DNA of 39,165 bases from Companilactobacillus huachuanensis (GCF_005404815.1 NZ_BJDF01000021.1:1-39165); one strand, 5' to 3'. Positions 25,640-34,348 are shown, numbered from the stretch's first letter. Notes: generated from the letters alone by a model not told the origin. Numbers and translations: made by a program.

Positions 25640-26854
25640 TTATTTGCCATTACCGAATTGTGTGTATTCCTTAGGAACGTATTCATCAGTAGCAATTTGA
25701 TACATAATTTGACCATTGATCATGGCTGCACCAGATGTCTTCCAAACAGAACCAGTTTTAAGAACTTGGTTACTTCCGGAAATTGATGAGCCATCCAAGT
25801 GATAACCTAGAACACCATAACCTTGGGTGTAGTTGATAGTAACAGTACCATCGGCACCAACGGTAGTATATTTCATAGGGATATATTCATTAGGAGATAC
25901 TTGATACATTTCTTCGCCATTAATTACTTTTGAACCAGCAGTTTGCCATTTAGTTCCGTCAATGAATGTCTTGTTAGTTCCACCGATTGAAGCACCAGAA
26001 TCATTGTAGGCAAGAACACCATAGTTTTGGACGTACTTAATAGTGATTACTGAAGTATCAACAGCATTATGTGGATATTCTGTTTGATTGAAAGCTTCTT
26101 GATCCCAGCTTGTTAAACCATCTGAAGCAATAATATTGTTCAAGACTGAAGCGTAATTTGTGGCGGTAGCATAACCGTCAGCTTTTACTCTTGCTGTGGC
26201 GGTTTGATAATCTTTAACACCAACTAAGTTGCTATATCTAGGTGTTGTCCCTAACAAAGCATTGTGATCTTCAATACTTTCTTGGAATGAGCCATATGTT
26301 TTGAAGGTGGCTGTAATGTAGTAAACATTTCCGTTAGCATCTTGTTCAGCAGTTCTCCATGATTGTCCGGGAGTTCCTTTGATACCAAAGAGGTTATTGA
26401 AAGGAGGTTGAGATAATCCACTTGTACCATTACCTGATTCAAGAACAGCTTGAGCAGCAGTCAAAGAAGGTAAAATTTTGTATTTTGTCCATCCTTCAAT
26501 GGCACCAGCTTTGATTTGTGATAAGAAATCAGAATCAGCAAGTGAAGGTAAAAACCATGAGTTTATATTAAATCCTGAATCATAATATCCAGGTCCCATC
26601 TCACTATTAGTTGAAACAGCAGTTTTATCTTCTTGGGTATCGGTTGTATTGGAACCAGTATTGTCGGATGTTGTGCCTGTAGTAGATGCTTGGTTGTTGT
26701 TGACAACTGTGCCATCCTTTTTATCAGTAACGGTTGTCGTTGCAGCTGTATCCCCAGTTGTTTCAGCAGCATTAACAGTTGTTGTAGCAATGGTTGAGCT
26801 AAGTGCTAAACCTACTAGAGCAATTGAACTGTATAATTTCATTCTTTTATCCAT
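25640..26854 (-). CDS. GH73 glucosaminidase (autolysin) with two SLAP-type modules, 404 aa
   Basis: The signal peptide ends TTTVNA-AE. A Thr/Asp/Asn-rich linker (about 31-85) leads to a GH73 domain (about 100-250) with the catalytic Glu139 in AQAVLESGNGTSGL and the family motif NNLFGIKG. It would hydrolyse N-acetylglucosaminyl bonds in peptidoglycan, for cell separation. Two C-terminal repeats (TIKYVQNYGVLAYNDSG...YQVSPNEYIP and TINYTQGYGVLGYHLDG...YQIATDEYVP) are a divergent form of the wall-binding SLAP module. A -10 TATAAT lies at 26892-26887 (minus). AAAGGGG is rather far from the ATG; MKLYSS four codons later is another possible start. Confidence 0.88.
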   Translation of the reverse strand: MDKRMKLYSSIALVGLALSSTIATTTVNAAETTGDTAATTTVTDKKDGTVVNNNQASTTGTTSDNTGSNTTDTQEDKTAVSTNSEMGPGYYDSGFNINSWFLPSLADSDFLSQIKAGAIEGWTKYKILPSLTAAQAVLESGNGTSGLSQPPFNNLFGIKGTPGQSWRTAEQDANGNVYYITATFKTYGSFQESIEDHNALLGTTPRYSNLVGVKDYQTATARVKADGYATATNYASVLNNIIASDGLTSWDQEAFNQTEYPHNAVDTSVITIKYVQNYGVLAYNDSGASIGGTNKTFIDGTKWQTAGSKVINGEEMYQVSPNEYIPMKYTTVGADGTVTINYTQGYGVLGYHLDGSSISGSNQVLKTGSVWKTSGAAMINGQIMYQIATDEYVPKEYTQFGNGK

Positions 26855-26967
26855 TTAAAACAAATCCCCTTTACTATTGTTAATAGATTATATACTACTA
26901 CGAGATTTTAAATAATAAAATGGGATATCACCAAAAATTCTAACTGGTAAAAGATAACTTGAAAGTA

Positions 26968-26998
26968 TAAAAAAGGCTGCACTCGTATGAGTGCAGCC
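26968..26998 (-). terminator. Terminator of the peptide-kinase-regulator operon
   Basis: GGCTGCACTC pairs with GAGTGCAGCC around four bases; on the minus strand six T follow. Confidence 0.9.
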
Positions 26999-27004
26999 GG
27001 AAGT

Positions 27005-27748
27005 TTACCTATTAAGATGTTTTCTTAATTCAACTAATTTTCTACGTGAAATGTCACAGGAAGAACCATCTTTAAATACCAGTTTGGAGCGTTTATCGTC
27101 GATAGATTCGATGTTGGCAGGATTAACCAAAATACTTTTGTGAGCACGATAAAACTTCGGCAATCTTGCTGCAATTGATTGTAATGTATCTGGCATGTTA
27201 GCGGTATCCTTACTAGAATGCATGATAACACTATGTTTGTATTCCAATGATTCAAAATAATTGATTTGATTAGTTGGGATAACATAAGGTTTAGGACCAA
27301 ATTCAAAAGTGTCAACATTACGTTCAGTTATTGGAACCAATCGTTCTATTGCAACATCTAAATCTTGATATAATTTTTTCTTGATGGCTTTAAGACCGAT
27401 TTCTTTGGAAATATAATCTAAGGGTTCAACCTTGCGGTCAAAAATTAGGGTCATCAGTTCCTCATGGGTAGTGATAAAAACGATTTTGGCGTTCGAATCC
27501 AACTTTCGAATGCTAGTTGCTAAGTCAATGCCCTTGATTCCAGAATCTGGAAACTCTATATCAAGTAAAAAAAAACGAATAGCGTCATTCTGATTATCCA
27601 TGTAAATATTAACGTCGCGAGGATTACCGGTTGAAATGGAAACCTTCATTTCAACTCCTGGATGTTCATTGATATAACTCTTTATTATCAAATTATAGTA
27701 AGTTCTGAGTTTATCATTATCTTCACAGATTATTATATTAAGTAACAT
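27005..27748 (-). CDS. LytTR-family response regulator (AgrA/ComE-like), 247 aa
   Basis: The receiver domain (1-125) has the acidic pair E9-D10 and the phospho-acceptor Asp63 in FFLLDIEFPDSG. The LytTR DNA-binding domain (about 145-247) shows PTNQINYFESLEYKHSVIMH and FYRAHKSILVNPANIESID. Regulators of this type bind paired direct repeats and serve peptide quorum sensing. The start overlaps the kinase stop (TAATG), so it is coupled to the kinase. A strong terminator follows. The next gene in the same direction is the GH73 autolysin, a possible target. Confidence 0.92.
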   Translation of the reverse strand: MLLNIIICEDNDKLRTYYNLIIKSYINEHPGVEMKVSISTGNPRDVNIYMDNQNDAIRFFLLDIEFPDSGIKGIDLATSIRKLDSNAKIVFITTHEELMTLIFDRKVEPLDYISKEIGLKAIKKKLYQDLDVAIERLVPITERNVDTFEFGPKPYVIPTNQINYFESLEYKHSVIMHSSKDTANMPDTLQSIAARLPKFYRAHKSILVNPANIESIDDKRSKLVFKDGSSCDISRRKLVELRKHLNR

Positions 27749-29085
27749 TATTTGCCTTTCGATATTGTTATGATAGTTGAATAATAGCCGTTGTCGTTTT
27801 CAGTTTGGATTATAAAGTCTTTATTTGAATCTACAATATCCATGAGTGATGCGAGCCCTAAACCACTGTGATTTTTCTTTGTAGTATAACCCGATTTATA
27901 AACGTTGTTTGTATTGATAGAATCATTGGACTTTACGTTATTTTTTACAACAAATTCAAGGTAATTATCAAATGAAATGAGCGCAAAATCGAGCTCAGGG
28001 TTGTCAGTTTCGAGACAAGCATCAATGGCATTATCCAATAATATTCCTAGAATTCTAGTTATATCAACGGAATAGTTAGATGGTATCTGTGCATCTTTGT
28101 CTACTTCAAAATCTGTCTTGATATTTTTACTCTTTGCTTGCATTAATTTTGAAATCAAGATTCCTTTGACTAATTTATCATCTAATTTATACAAAGCAGT
28201 TAGATGATTATCGGATTCAATATTGATCTGCTCATAATTTAACAGTTTTTCCACAGATGATTTTAAGTCCTTGTCATCCTTGTTGTTGATGGAAGCGGAT
28301 AATGATAGCAATAAATTTTTATAATCATGTTTAAATTTACGCAGCTCGTCATTACTTTTTTCTAGTTCCTTAATGTAAGTATCACGTTCTGATTCTTGCT
28401 TTAGTTCTAAGTTTGTTCGTATTCCTTTTACATGACTATAAATAAACATTGAGGTACTGGTACTAATAAAAATAATTGTTATAAAAATAATAATTACAGT
28501 TAATTTTAGATAAGTTTCATCCATATTTATATATTTTGTGAGGCTATCTAAAGATAAATAAAATATGTTTAATATAATCAATGACACTAAAATCGATATT
28601 TTAACTAGCAGATCGTTTAGAAATTTGCTAAAATCAAATTTCTTGAGTGTTATTTTATAGATTGCTAAAAATGTAAAAGCTAGTAAGTAGTTCAAAAACG
28701 TAAGTAAAACAAACAATATTATTGATTGAATTGAAGTTTTAGGATTAGACAGGGTAGGAAGAATACTAAGTATTAATATAGATCCCATTCCTTGCGTAAT
28801 TGTCACCAGAAATAAAGAGAAAGCCCAACTTATTAATTTGTCTATTACCTTATCTTTTGATTTTATACATAAGAAGGAAGCAATAATAATAAGGAAAGAG
28901 CTTAAATTTGGAAAACTGGAACTAAACACATCGAATACTGTAAAACAAATACAAATAATAACCGACAGTATATAGTTTAAGTGATTTTTTGATTTTGGTA
29001 GAATATGAAAATAGATTATAAATAAAAGAAATGAGCTTAGAAAATCATTTATTATCCATGCAATATTGTAAAATGGTATTGCCAT
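27748..29085 (-). CDS. Membrane sensor histidine kinase (AgrC-like, HPK10), 445 aa
   Basis: Six or more membrane spans fill the first 215 residues, as in peptide-pheromone receptors. A coiled linker leads to the phospho-acceptor motif LRKFKHDYKNLLLSL (His near 253). The GHKL ATPase has the N-box DNAIDACLETDNPEL and a GLGLASLMDIVDS glycine motif. The start MAIPFYN shares one base with the stop of the 20-aa peptide gene (TAATG); an upstream in-frame GTG would overlap that gene more. This coupling suggests the peptide is its ligand. No AgrB-like protease is in the window. Confidence 0.9.
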   Translation of the reverse strand: MAIPFYNIAWIINDFLSSFLLFIIYFHILPKSKNHLNYILSVIICICFTVFDVFSSSFPNLSSFLIIIASFLCIKSKDKVIDKLISWAFSLFLVTITQGMGSILILSILPTLSNPKTSIQSIILFVLLTFLNYLLAFTFLAIYKITLKKFDFSKFLNDLLVKISILVSLIILNIFYLSLDSLTKYINMDETYLKLTVIIIFITIIFISTSTSMFIYSHVKGIRTNLELKQESERDTYIKELEKSNDELRKFKHDYKNLLLSLSASINNKDDKDLKSSVEKLLNYEQINIESDNHLTALYKLDDKLVKGILISKLMQAKSKNIKTDFEVDKDAQIPSNYSVDITRILGILLDNAIDACLETDNPELDFALISFDNYLEFVVKNNVKSNDSINTNNVYKSGYTTKKNHSGLGLASLMDIVDSNKDFIIQTENDNGYYSTIITISKGK

Positions 29086-29147
29086 TAATACCACTTAATA
29101 CCCCAATGATTTCCGCCACCAATAAGAGTTTCAAAAATATTTAACAT
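29085..29147 (-). CDS. 20-aa peptide, candidate pheromone for the adjacent kinase
   Basis: The frame reads MLNIFETLIGGGNHWGIKWY. It begins ten bases after a good GGAGG, and its stop overlaps the kinase ATG (TAATG), so it is the first gene of a coupled three-gene operon. An N-terminal hydrophobic half is joined by three Gly to an aromatic, basic tail. It has no Cys and no typical signal peptide; a GG-type cut would give GNHWGIKWY or NHWGIKWY. It is not AgrD-like and differs from SHP peptides (which end in ...IIVGG), though an Rgg-like regulator is divergent. The role is inferred from position. It was found by reading the kinase leader, since it is too short for usual gene finding. Confidence 0.65.
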   Translation of the reverse strand: MLNIFETLIGGGNHWGIKWY

Positions 29148-29304
29148 AATTATAATTCCTCCATTAATAATATATTTATTTAAACAATACTAAAAATTGT
29201 AACATAAAAAAACTTGTATAATATAGGAAATGTATAAACGGTAAAATATATTCATGAATGGTATACTGGGTATTAATTTGAATATTCATTGTTGAGGTAG
29301 AAAT

Positions 29305-30153
29305 ATGTTTTTGGGATCAGTAATTTATGATAAAAGACGTAGTTTGAATTTAACTCAGGGAAACCTGGCTAAGGGTATTTGTAACCAAAACACCATTAGT
29401 AAAATGGAAAAGCATAGTATGACGCCACAGATAGAAGTGTTGGTTCAAATTTGCCAGCGTTTAAATTTGACGTTGAATGATGTTTTCAGTGACTTTTCCG
29501 GTGATATTGAGCAGGAAAAGGTTTTTGTTTTGGATGATATTGAAGAGAGTATCCTATTAAAGGATACTTTTAGAATTGATGACAAATTATCTTTAGTTGA
29601 GAATGATATTAGCCCAAAGGATAGAGTCCAATTTAATTTTGTTAAGGGGCTCCTAGAATTCTTTCGGTCGGATTTTGAAATAAGTACCTTCAATTTGGAT
29701 AAGGTTTTGCAGGGCACAAAATTAGATAATGATGATATCTATACTTTGATGTCATATTTGGTTAAAGGGATGATTTGTCTTGAACAAAAGCATTTGGACA
29801 TGGTCGCATATTATTGCAAGACGATATCTGATGCGTTGCAAGAGAATTTGAATATTGCCAATGCAAATGTAATAGAAGTGCTTTTTTTATGCAAATCTTT
29901 GGGCAATATGTATACCGAAATTAATCAACCTGATTTTTCGATTGAGGTTTCCAAACGTGCGATTGAATATGCTAATGAAAGACATTCATCATATTTTATT
30001 GATGAGTTAAATTATAATATTGCTTTGGCTTTTAAATACCAATCGGATCAAGTTGAAGAGTATGAAAAATATAAGAATATTGCTTACTATTCTGCTATCT
30101 CTTTGAATCATCCTGATTTTCAAAAGTTAATTGAAAATGATAATGTTAAATAA
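29305..30153 (+). CDS. Rgg/PlcR-like (RRNPP) transcriptional regulator, 282 aa
   Basis: The N-terminal helix-turn-helix (about 5-62; RRSLNLTQGNLAKGICNQNTISKMEK) is followed by a helical repeat region of about 200 residues resembling the TPR ligand-binding part of RRNPP proteins, which bind short peptides brought into the cell. GAGGTAG precedes the ATG. It is divergent from the peptide-kinase-regulator operon, from which only about 155 bp separate it, so it may read the same or another peptide and control that operon. A repeated ATATTCAT (near 29252 and 29282) in the gap could be a binding site. Confidence 0.85.
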   Translation: MFLGSVIYDKRRSLNLTQGNLAKGICNQNTISKMEKHSMTPQIEVLVQICQRLNLTLNDVFSDFSGDIEQEKVFVLDDIEESILLKDTFRIDDKLSLVENDISPKDRVQFNFVKGLLEFFRSDFEISTFNLDKVLQGTKLDNDDIYTLMSYLVKGMICLEQKHLDMVAYYCKTISDALQENLNIANANVIEVLFLCKSLGNMYTEINQPDFSIEVSKRAIEYANERHSSYFIDELNYNIALAFKYQSDQVEEYEKYKNIAYYSAISLNHPDFQKLIENDNVK

Positions 30154-30246
30154 ATAGTTAAGATTCATATAATTGATAGTGGTAATAATCTTCCAAGTGT
30201 ATAGTGGAAATCGTTAAAGGGAATTCTTACAAAGGGAGAGTTTACT

Positions 30247-30540
30247 ATGCAAACGTTGGATCAATCGAAGTCATATTATCGTCGAATTACAGTAATCGAT
30301 ATTGTAACTTTGTTGATGATAATCGGCTTGATGTTTATTGCAAATGGATTTTTAATGTCATTACTATTAATAATTGTTTATCCATTCAGTCATTCAAAAG
30401 TTTTAGTATCGGATATTAGGGATAAGGATATTAAGATTTGGGTTCGGAAGATGGACTGGGACTATTATTGTAAGGAACATAGGATTGGTCGACTGATGCA
30501 GTATAGATCCCAAAGTACGGTTCATATGAAACAGGCTTAG
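30247..30540 (+). CDS. Small membrane protein, 97 aa, unknown function
   Basis: GGGAGAG lies six bases before the ATG. One long hydrophobic region (about 15-47; VIDIVTLLMIIGLMFIANGFLMSLLL in part) is likely two tight spans, followed by a basic, tyrosine-rich tail (RKMDWDYYCKEHRIGRLMQY). No family is recognised. It has its own terminator and lies between the Rgg-like gene and the tandem SLAP genes. Confidence 0.6.
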   Translation: MQTLDQSKSYYRRITVIDIVTLLMIIGLMFIANGFLMSLLLIIVYPFSHSKVLVSDIRDKDIKIWVRKMDWDYYCKEHRIGRLMQYRSQSTVHMKQA

Positions 30541-30567
30541 CAGACTTTCGGGTCTGCTTTTTTTTAT
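30539..30567 (+). terminator. Terminator after the 97-aa gene
   Basis: AGCAGAC pairs with GTCTGCT around six bases, followed by eight T. Confidence 0.85.
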
Positions 30568-30618
30568 GCTCTGAAGGAGTATAATTAAGTTAATAAATCT
30601 TGTAGGGGGATATATATT

Positions 30619-31104
30619 ATGAAAAAAATGACAACGTATTTAGCAATGTTTGTTGGTTTATTATTTGGTGCCGTTAGTTTGGCAAATACGACTACAGTTA
30701 AGGCTGATTCACCATTGCCCGCTGGTCGCTATAGTTTTGCTGTAACTAACAAAGCTCAAACAACTGATATGCAGGGTAATGTCACTTCAACGGTTTTGGA
30801 CGCCGGTTCTGTTTGGAAAATCAACAGTGAATATACTCATGGTGATCAAACATATTTCCAATTAGCACCCAATTTGTTAGTAAATCAGAACGATGGTTAT
30901 ATGTATCTTCCAAGTGTTGGTACTTTAACGATTAGCAGTAAAACTGTTGCACCACTGTATGATCACAATGGAAAGTTAATTACAGACCGTGCCTTATCAC
31001 CAAAATCATCTTGGTACACAGATAGAACAATTTTTCGCGATAAAATGACGTTTTACCGTGTCGCTACTGATGAGTTTGTTTCATTAGGTGATGCATTGAA
31101 TTAG
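30619..31104 (+). CDS. Small secreted SLAP protein, tandem copy 1, 161 aa
   Basis: A signal peptide (MKKMTTYLAMFVGLLFGAVS...TVKA-DS) precedes a first module (about 33-90; GRYSFAVTNKAQTTDMQGNV...YFQLAPNLLVNQND) and a second, clear SLAP module (about 98-161; APLYDHNGKLITDRALSPKSSWYTDR...FYRVATDEFV). Both are probably wall-binding, so the mature protein is little more than two binding modules. It is a close paralogue of the next gene and has its own terminator. Confidence 0.8.
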   Translation: MKKMTTYLAMFVGLLFGAVSLANTTTVKADSPLPAGRYSFAVTNKAQTTDMQGNVTSTVLDAGSVWKINSEYTHGDQTYFQLAPNLLVNQNDGYMYLPSVGTLTISSKTVAPLYDHNGKLITDRALSPKSSWYTDRTIFRDKMTFYRVATDEFVSLGDALN

Positions 31105-31120
31105 AAATAGGGATTCATAA

Positions 31121-31150
31121 AAGAAGCGGACTCTATGTCTGCTTTTTTTT
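31121..31150 (+). terminator. Terminator between the tandem SLAP genes
   Basis: AGCGGAC pairs with GTCTGCT, then eight T. It resembles the terminator at 30539. Confidence 0.85.
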
Positions 31151-31201
31151 ATCTTCAAAACCCTATAATTATGGTGATAAATATTAATGGAGGTCTTTAA
31201 T

Positions 31202-31684
31202 ATGAAAAAGATTATGATGTATTTATCATTATTAATTAGTTTATTATTTGGAACATTAACATTAGCAAATACAACGACAACCAAGGCTGATTCGACGTTG
31301 CCCTCAGGTCGGTATGATTTTGCAGTTACCCAAAGGTCCCAAACGACTGATATGCAAGGTCGCGTGACTCCAATTGTTTTGGACGCAGGAACCGTATGGA
31401 AAGTTAATAGTGAGTTCTATCACGGAAATCAAACATATTTTCAATTGGCACCCAATGTTTTAGTTAACCAAAATGATGGGTATATGTATCTGCCGGAGGT
31501 TGGAGATTTAACAGTGATCAGAAAAACTGCAGCACCCTTATATGACCACAATGGCAAATTAATTACTGATCGCGCATTAGCACCTGGAAGTGTTTGGTAT
31601 TCAGATAGAGCAATTTTTGTTGACCATATGTCATTCTATCGAGTTGCTACTAATGAGTTTGTTTCAATTGCTGACGTTAATTAA
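31202..31684 (+). CDS. Small secreted SLAP protein, tandem copy 2, 160 aa
   Basis: It shares the whole architecture and most residues of the preceding gene: signal peptide to TTKA-DS, first module (GRYDFAVTQRSQTTDMQGRV...), NQNDGYMYLPEVG linker and SLAP module (LITDRALAPGSVWYSDR...FYRVATNEFV). The ATG at 31202 is chosen because GGAGG lies eight bases before it; an ATG at 31187 overlaps that site. The pair arose by tandem duplication followed by clear divergence. Confidence 0.8.
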   Translation: MKKIMMYLSLLISLLFGTLTLANTTTTKADSTLPSGRYDFAVTQRSQTTDMQGRVTPIVLDAGTVWKVNSEFYHGNQTYFQLAPNVLVNQNDGYMYLPEVGDLTVIRKTAAPLYDHNGKLITDRALAPGSVWYSDRAIFVDHMSFYRVATNEFVSIADVN

Positions 31685-31714
31685 AAATTTGAAATTATAA
31701 AAACAAAATTGGTA

Positions 31715-31755
31715 TAGGTTCAATGATTCGGAAACGAATCGTTGGACCTTTTTTA
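31715..31755 (+). terminator. Terminator after the second tandem SLAP gene
   Basis: GGTTCAATGATTCG pairs with CGAATCGTTGGACC around GAAA, then six T. Confidence 0.9.
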
Positions 31756-32030
31756 TATTAAAAATAATTTTACTTGTTGAACGCTTACTGTGACAACCAT
31801 ATGTTCGTGTCAAGAGAAAAATTTGCTGTTATCCACTTGAAATTTTCACCGTAGTTTAAATTGAAAAAATCATTGCTAAGTCTGTAAGTTCGATATTAGA
31901 ATAGTAGTTGCGACTTTGATTTATCGCTTTGAATCTGAAAGGATTCATTAAGTTACAAATGGTATTTTTTTGATTTAAATTGCCGAAATGACGGTACTCA
32001 GAATAGTCTGAAAATGTAATTAATAATAAT
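31756..32030. other. Gene-free stretch upstream of the nrdJ promoter
   Basis: No open frame with a binding site is seen. There is one DnaA-box-like TTATCCACT near 31850 and a partial cre-like AGTAAGCGTTCAAC (minus, near 31780), neither convincing. I looked for an adenosylcobalamin riboswitch and saw no B12 box; the stretch also lies before the promoter. Confidence 0.3.
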
Positions 32031-32034
32031 TAGC

Positions 32035-32078
32035 CACTACATATTGTTATTGAACTCATTTGAAGGTACTATATATTG
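32035..32078 (+). promoter_or_regulatory. nrdJ promoter with two NrdR boxes
   Basis: TTGAAC (32050-32055), 16 bases and TATATT (32072-32077) form the promoter. CTACATATTG (32037-32046) and CTATATATTG (32069-32078) match the core of the NrdR box (consensus ACACTATATATAGTGT) and are 32 bp apart centre to centre, the three-turn spacing usual for NrdR pairs. The second box covers the -10. Confidence 0.7.
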
Positions 32079-32107
32079 TATTAGAAAAATGTGTGGAGTG
32101 ATTATTA

Positions 32108-34348
32108 ATGGATGTAATTAATAAAGTTATTTTATCTGACGAATTCGTCAATGAAGTTAAGAAGACGATTAAGCCCCACTGGGGTGAACTAGGCTGGGTC
32201 ACATACAAACGTACCTATGCGCGTTTTATCGACAAGCTTGGTCGGACTGAGAATTGGTCCGAAACTGTTAAACGTGTGGTCGAGGGAAATATCAATCTTG
32301 ATCCTCGTTTGAAAAATTCTAATTTAACTGATGAACAATATGCCGGATTAGTTGAAGAAGCAAAGAGTTTATACAAATTGGTCTATGGTTTAGCTGCCAC
32401 TCCTTCAGGGAGAAACCTCTGGATTTCTGGAACTGAATATCAACATCGTAACGGGGATGCTCTGAACAATTGTTGGTTCGTTGCTATCAGACCACAAAAG
32501 TATGGTGACAGTCACATTGTCCCTAATTATCTTCAAAAAGAGCAACTCGCTGTTTCAATGCCATTTTCATTCATGTTCGATCAATTGATGAAGGGTGGCG
32601 GTGTCGGCTTTTCTGTCGTTCCTAGCAACATGAAGTTGATGCCTGTAGTTGATAACAAGGTTGACTTAACTGTGCTTATTGGCAAGGAGAGTGCCTCATA
32701 CAAGGATTCTATTGCCACTGGTGCAATTGACCGTGATGATTGGTTAGCAAAGCATGATATTGCTGACACCCGTCACTATACATTGCCAGATACACGTGAA
32801 GGTTGGGTCGTTGCCAATGCCAATATGATTGATACTCACTTTGACGATACTAATGATGGTTTCAAAGATGTTGTCCTTGATATTACGAATATTCGTGCCA
32901 AGGGTGAAAAAATCAAAGGTTTTGGAGGAACTGCTTCAGGTCCAGTACCTTTGATTGAAATGTTCTTTGATATTAATGAAGTTTTGAATAGTGCTGTGGG
33001 TCGTAAGTTGACTTCAGTTGACTGTACCGATATGGGTAATTTGATTGGAAAAACTGTTGTTGCTGGTAACGTTCGTCGTTCGGCTGAATTAGCTTTGGGC
33101 GGTTCAACTGATGATGACTTTATCACTATGAAACAGGATCAAAAGAAACTTTATCACCATCGTTGGGCTTCCAATAATAGTGTGGCCGTTGATTCAGAAT
33201 TCAATCGTTATGCTCCAATCGCTGATTCAATTACTCACAATGGTGAGCCCGGAATTGTTAACCTTGAATTATCACGTAATTACGGACGTGCTATCGATGG
33301 TTATCAAGCTGGAATTGATGATGGCGTTGAAGGAACTAATCCTTGTGGAGAAATTTCATTGGGTAATGGTGAACCATGTAACTTGTTTGAAATCTTCCCA
33401 TTGATTGCCACTCAAGAGGGTTGGGATTTGAAAGAAGCCTTTGCATTAGCTGCCCGTTATACAAAACGTGTTACTTTTAGCAACTATGACTGGGAAATTT
33501 CACGTAATGTTATTCAAAAGAACCGCCGAATTGGTGTCTCAATGTCAGGTATTCAAGACTGGATTTTGACCACTTTCGGAAATCGTGTTGTGACTGGTTT
33601 TGAACCTACCACTGATCCTGAATCTGGAGAAACTGTTCAAAAGCCTATCTATGATCAACGCGTTGTGAAGGAATTCGATGGCTTGTATCAAACTGTCGTT
33701 GAAGCTGACAAGGAGTACTCTAAAGAACTCGGATGTAAGGCATCAATCAAGCACACAACTGTTAAACCATCAGGTACAGTTGCCAAATTGGCTGGTGTTT
33801 CCGAAGGTATGCATTTCCATTATGCTGGTTACTTGATTCAAAGAATTCGTTTCCAAGATTCCGATCCATTGTTGCCAGCTTTAAAAGCTTGTGGATATAA
33901 GATTGAACCAGATGTTTATACCAAACATACAATGTGTGTTGAGTTCCCAGTTAAAGCGGCCAACGCTGATGACCCTAACTTTGCATCTGCTGGATCAGTT
34001 TCGATTGCTGAACAATTTGCGACTCAAGCTTTCTTACAAACATATTGGTCCGATAATGCGGTTAGTTGTACTATTACATTCCAACCAAATGAAGCCGACC
34101 AAATAGCACCATTGATGTACCAATACAGACATGTTACAAAATCAACTTCACTCTTGCCATATAGTGGTGCTGACTTTAAACAAGCACCTAAGGAACCAAT
34201 CGACAAGAAGATTTATCAAGAACGTGAGTCAGAAGTTAACGAAAATGTTGCCGCTGTCTTTGCCAAACAAAATGACAATCACGATAAGAAAGATATCGAA
34301 TTAGTTGATCAATCAGACTGTGCCGGTGGTGCATGTCCTATTAGATAA
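32108..34348 (+). CDS. nrdJ: Adenosylcobalamin-dependent ribonucleoside-triphosphate reductase (class II)
   Basis: It reduces ribonucleoside triphosphates to deoxyribonucleotides with a cobalamin-generated thiyl radical and is of the monomeric Lactobacillus leichmannii type (about 740 aa; here 746). Key cysteines are visible: the NNCWFVAIRP Cys (about 122), the radical-site region GTNPCGEISLG (about 413) and the C-terminal shuttle pair DCAGGACPIR (738 and 743). GGGVGFSVVPSN and KPSGTVAKLAGVSEGMH are further family motifs. GTGTGGAGTG precedes the ATG. Two NrdR boxes overlap the promoter. Repeat E10 and a terminator follow. Confidence 0.96.
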   Translation: MDVINKVILSDEFVNEVKKTIKPHWGELGWVTYKRTYARFIDKLGRTENWSETVKRVVEGNINLDPRLKNSNLTDEQYAGLVEEAKSLYKLVYGLAATPSGRNLWISGTEYQHRNGDALNNCWFVAIRPQKYGDSHIVPNYLQKEQLAVSMPFSFMFDQLMKGGGVGFSVVPSNMKLMPVVDNKVDLTVLIGKESASYKDSIATGAIDRDDWLAKHDIADTRHYTLPDTREGWVVANANMIDTHFDDTNDGFKDVVLDITNIRAKGEKIKGFGGTASGPVPLIEMFFDINEVLNSAVGRKLTSVDCTDMGNLIGKTVVAGNVRRSAELALGGSTDDDFITMKQDQKKLYHHRWASNNSVAVDSEFNRYAPIADSITHNGEPGIVNLELSRNYGRAIDGYQAGIDDGVEGTNPCGEISLGNGEPCNLFEIFPLIATQEGWDLKEAFALAARYTKRVTFSNYDWEISRNVIQKNRRIGVSMSGIQDWILTTFGNRVVTGFEPTTDPESGETVQKPIYDQRVVKEFDGLYQTVVEADKEYSKELGCKASIKHTTVKPSGTVAKLAGVSEGMHFHYAGYLIQRIRFQDSDPLLPALKACGYKIEPDVYTKHTMCVEFPVKAANADDPNFASAGSVSIAEQFATQAFLQTYWSDNAVSCTITFQPNEADQIAPLMYQYRHVTKSTSLLPYSGADFKQAPKEPIDKKIYQERESEVNENVAAVFAKQNDNHDKKDIELVDQSDCAGGACPIR

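Noticed and set aside
29085-29147. AgrD or SHP assignment for the 20-aa peptide
   Set aside because: There is no Cys-containing ring motif and no acidic C-terminal tail as in AgrD, and no hydrophobic ...IIVGG ending as in SHP. It was kept only as a candidate pheromone.
31840-31870. Replication-origin signal (DnaA-box-like TTATCCACT)
   Set aside because: There is a single imperfect box with no cluster, no AT-rich unwinding repeats and no replication gene.
31756-32107. Cobalamin riboswitch before nrdJ
   Set aside because: A GCCACT string at 32034 recalls the B12 riboswitch, but no B12 box or matching folds were seen, and the string belongs to the NrdR box upstream of the promoter.
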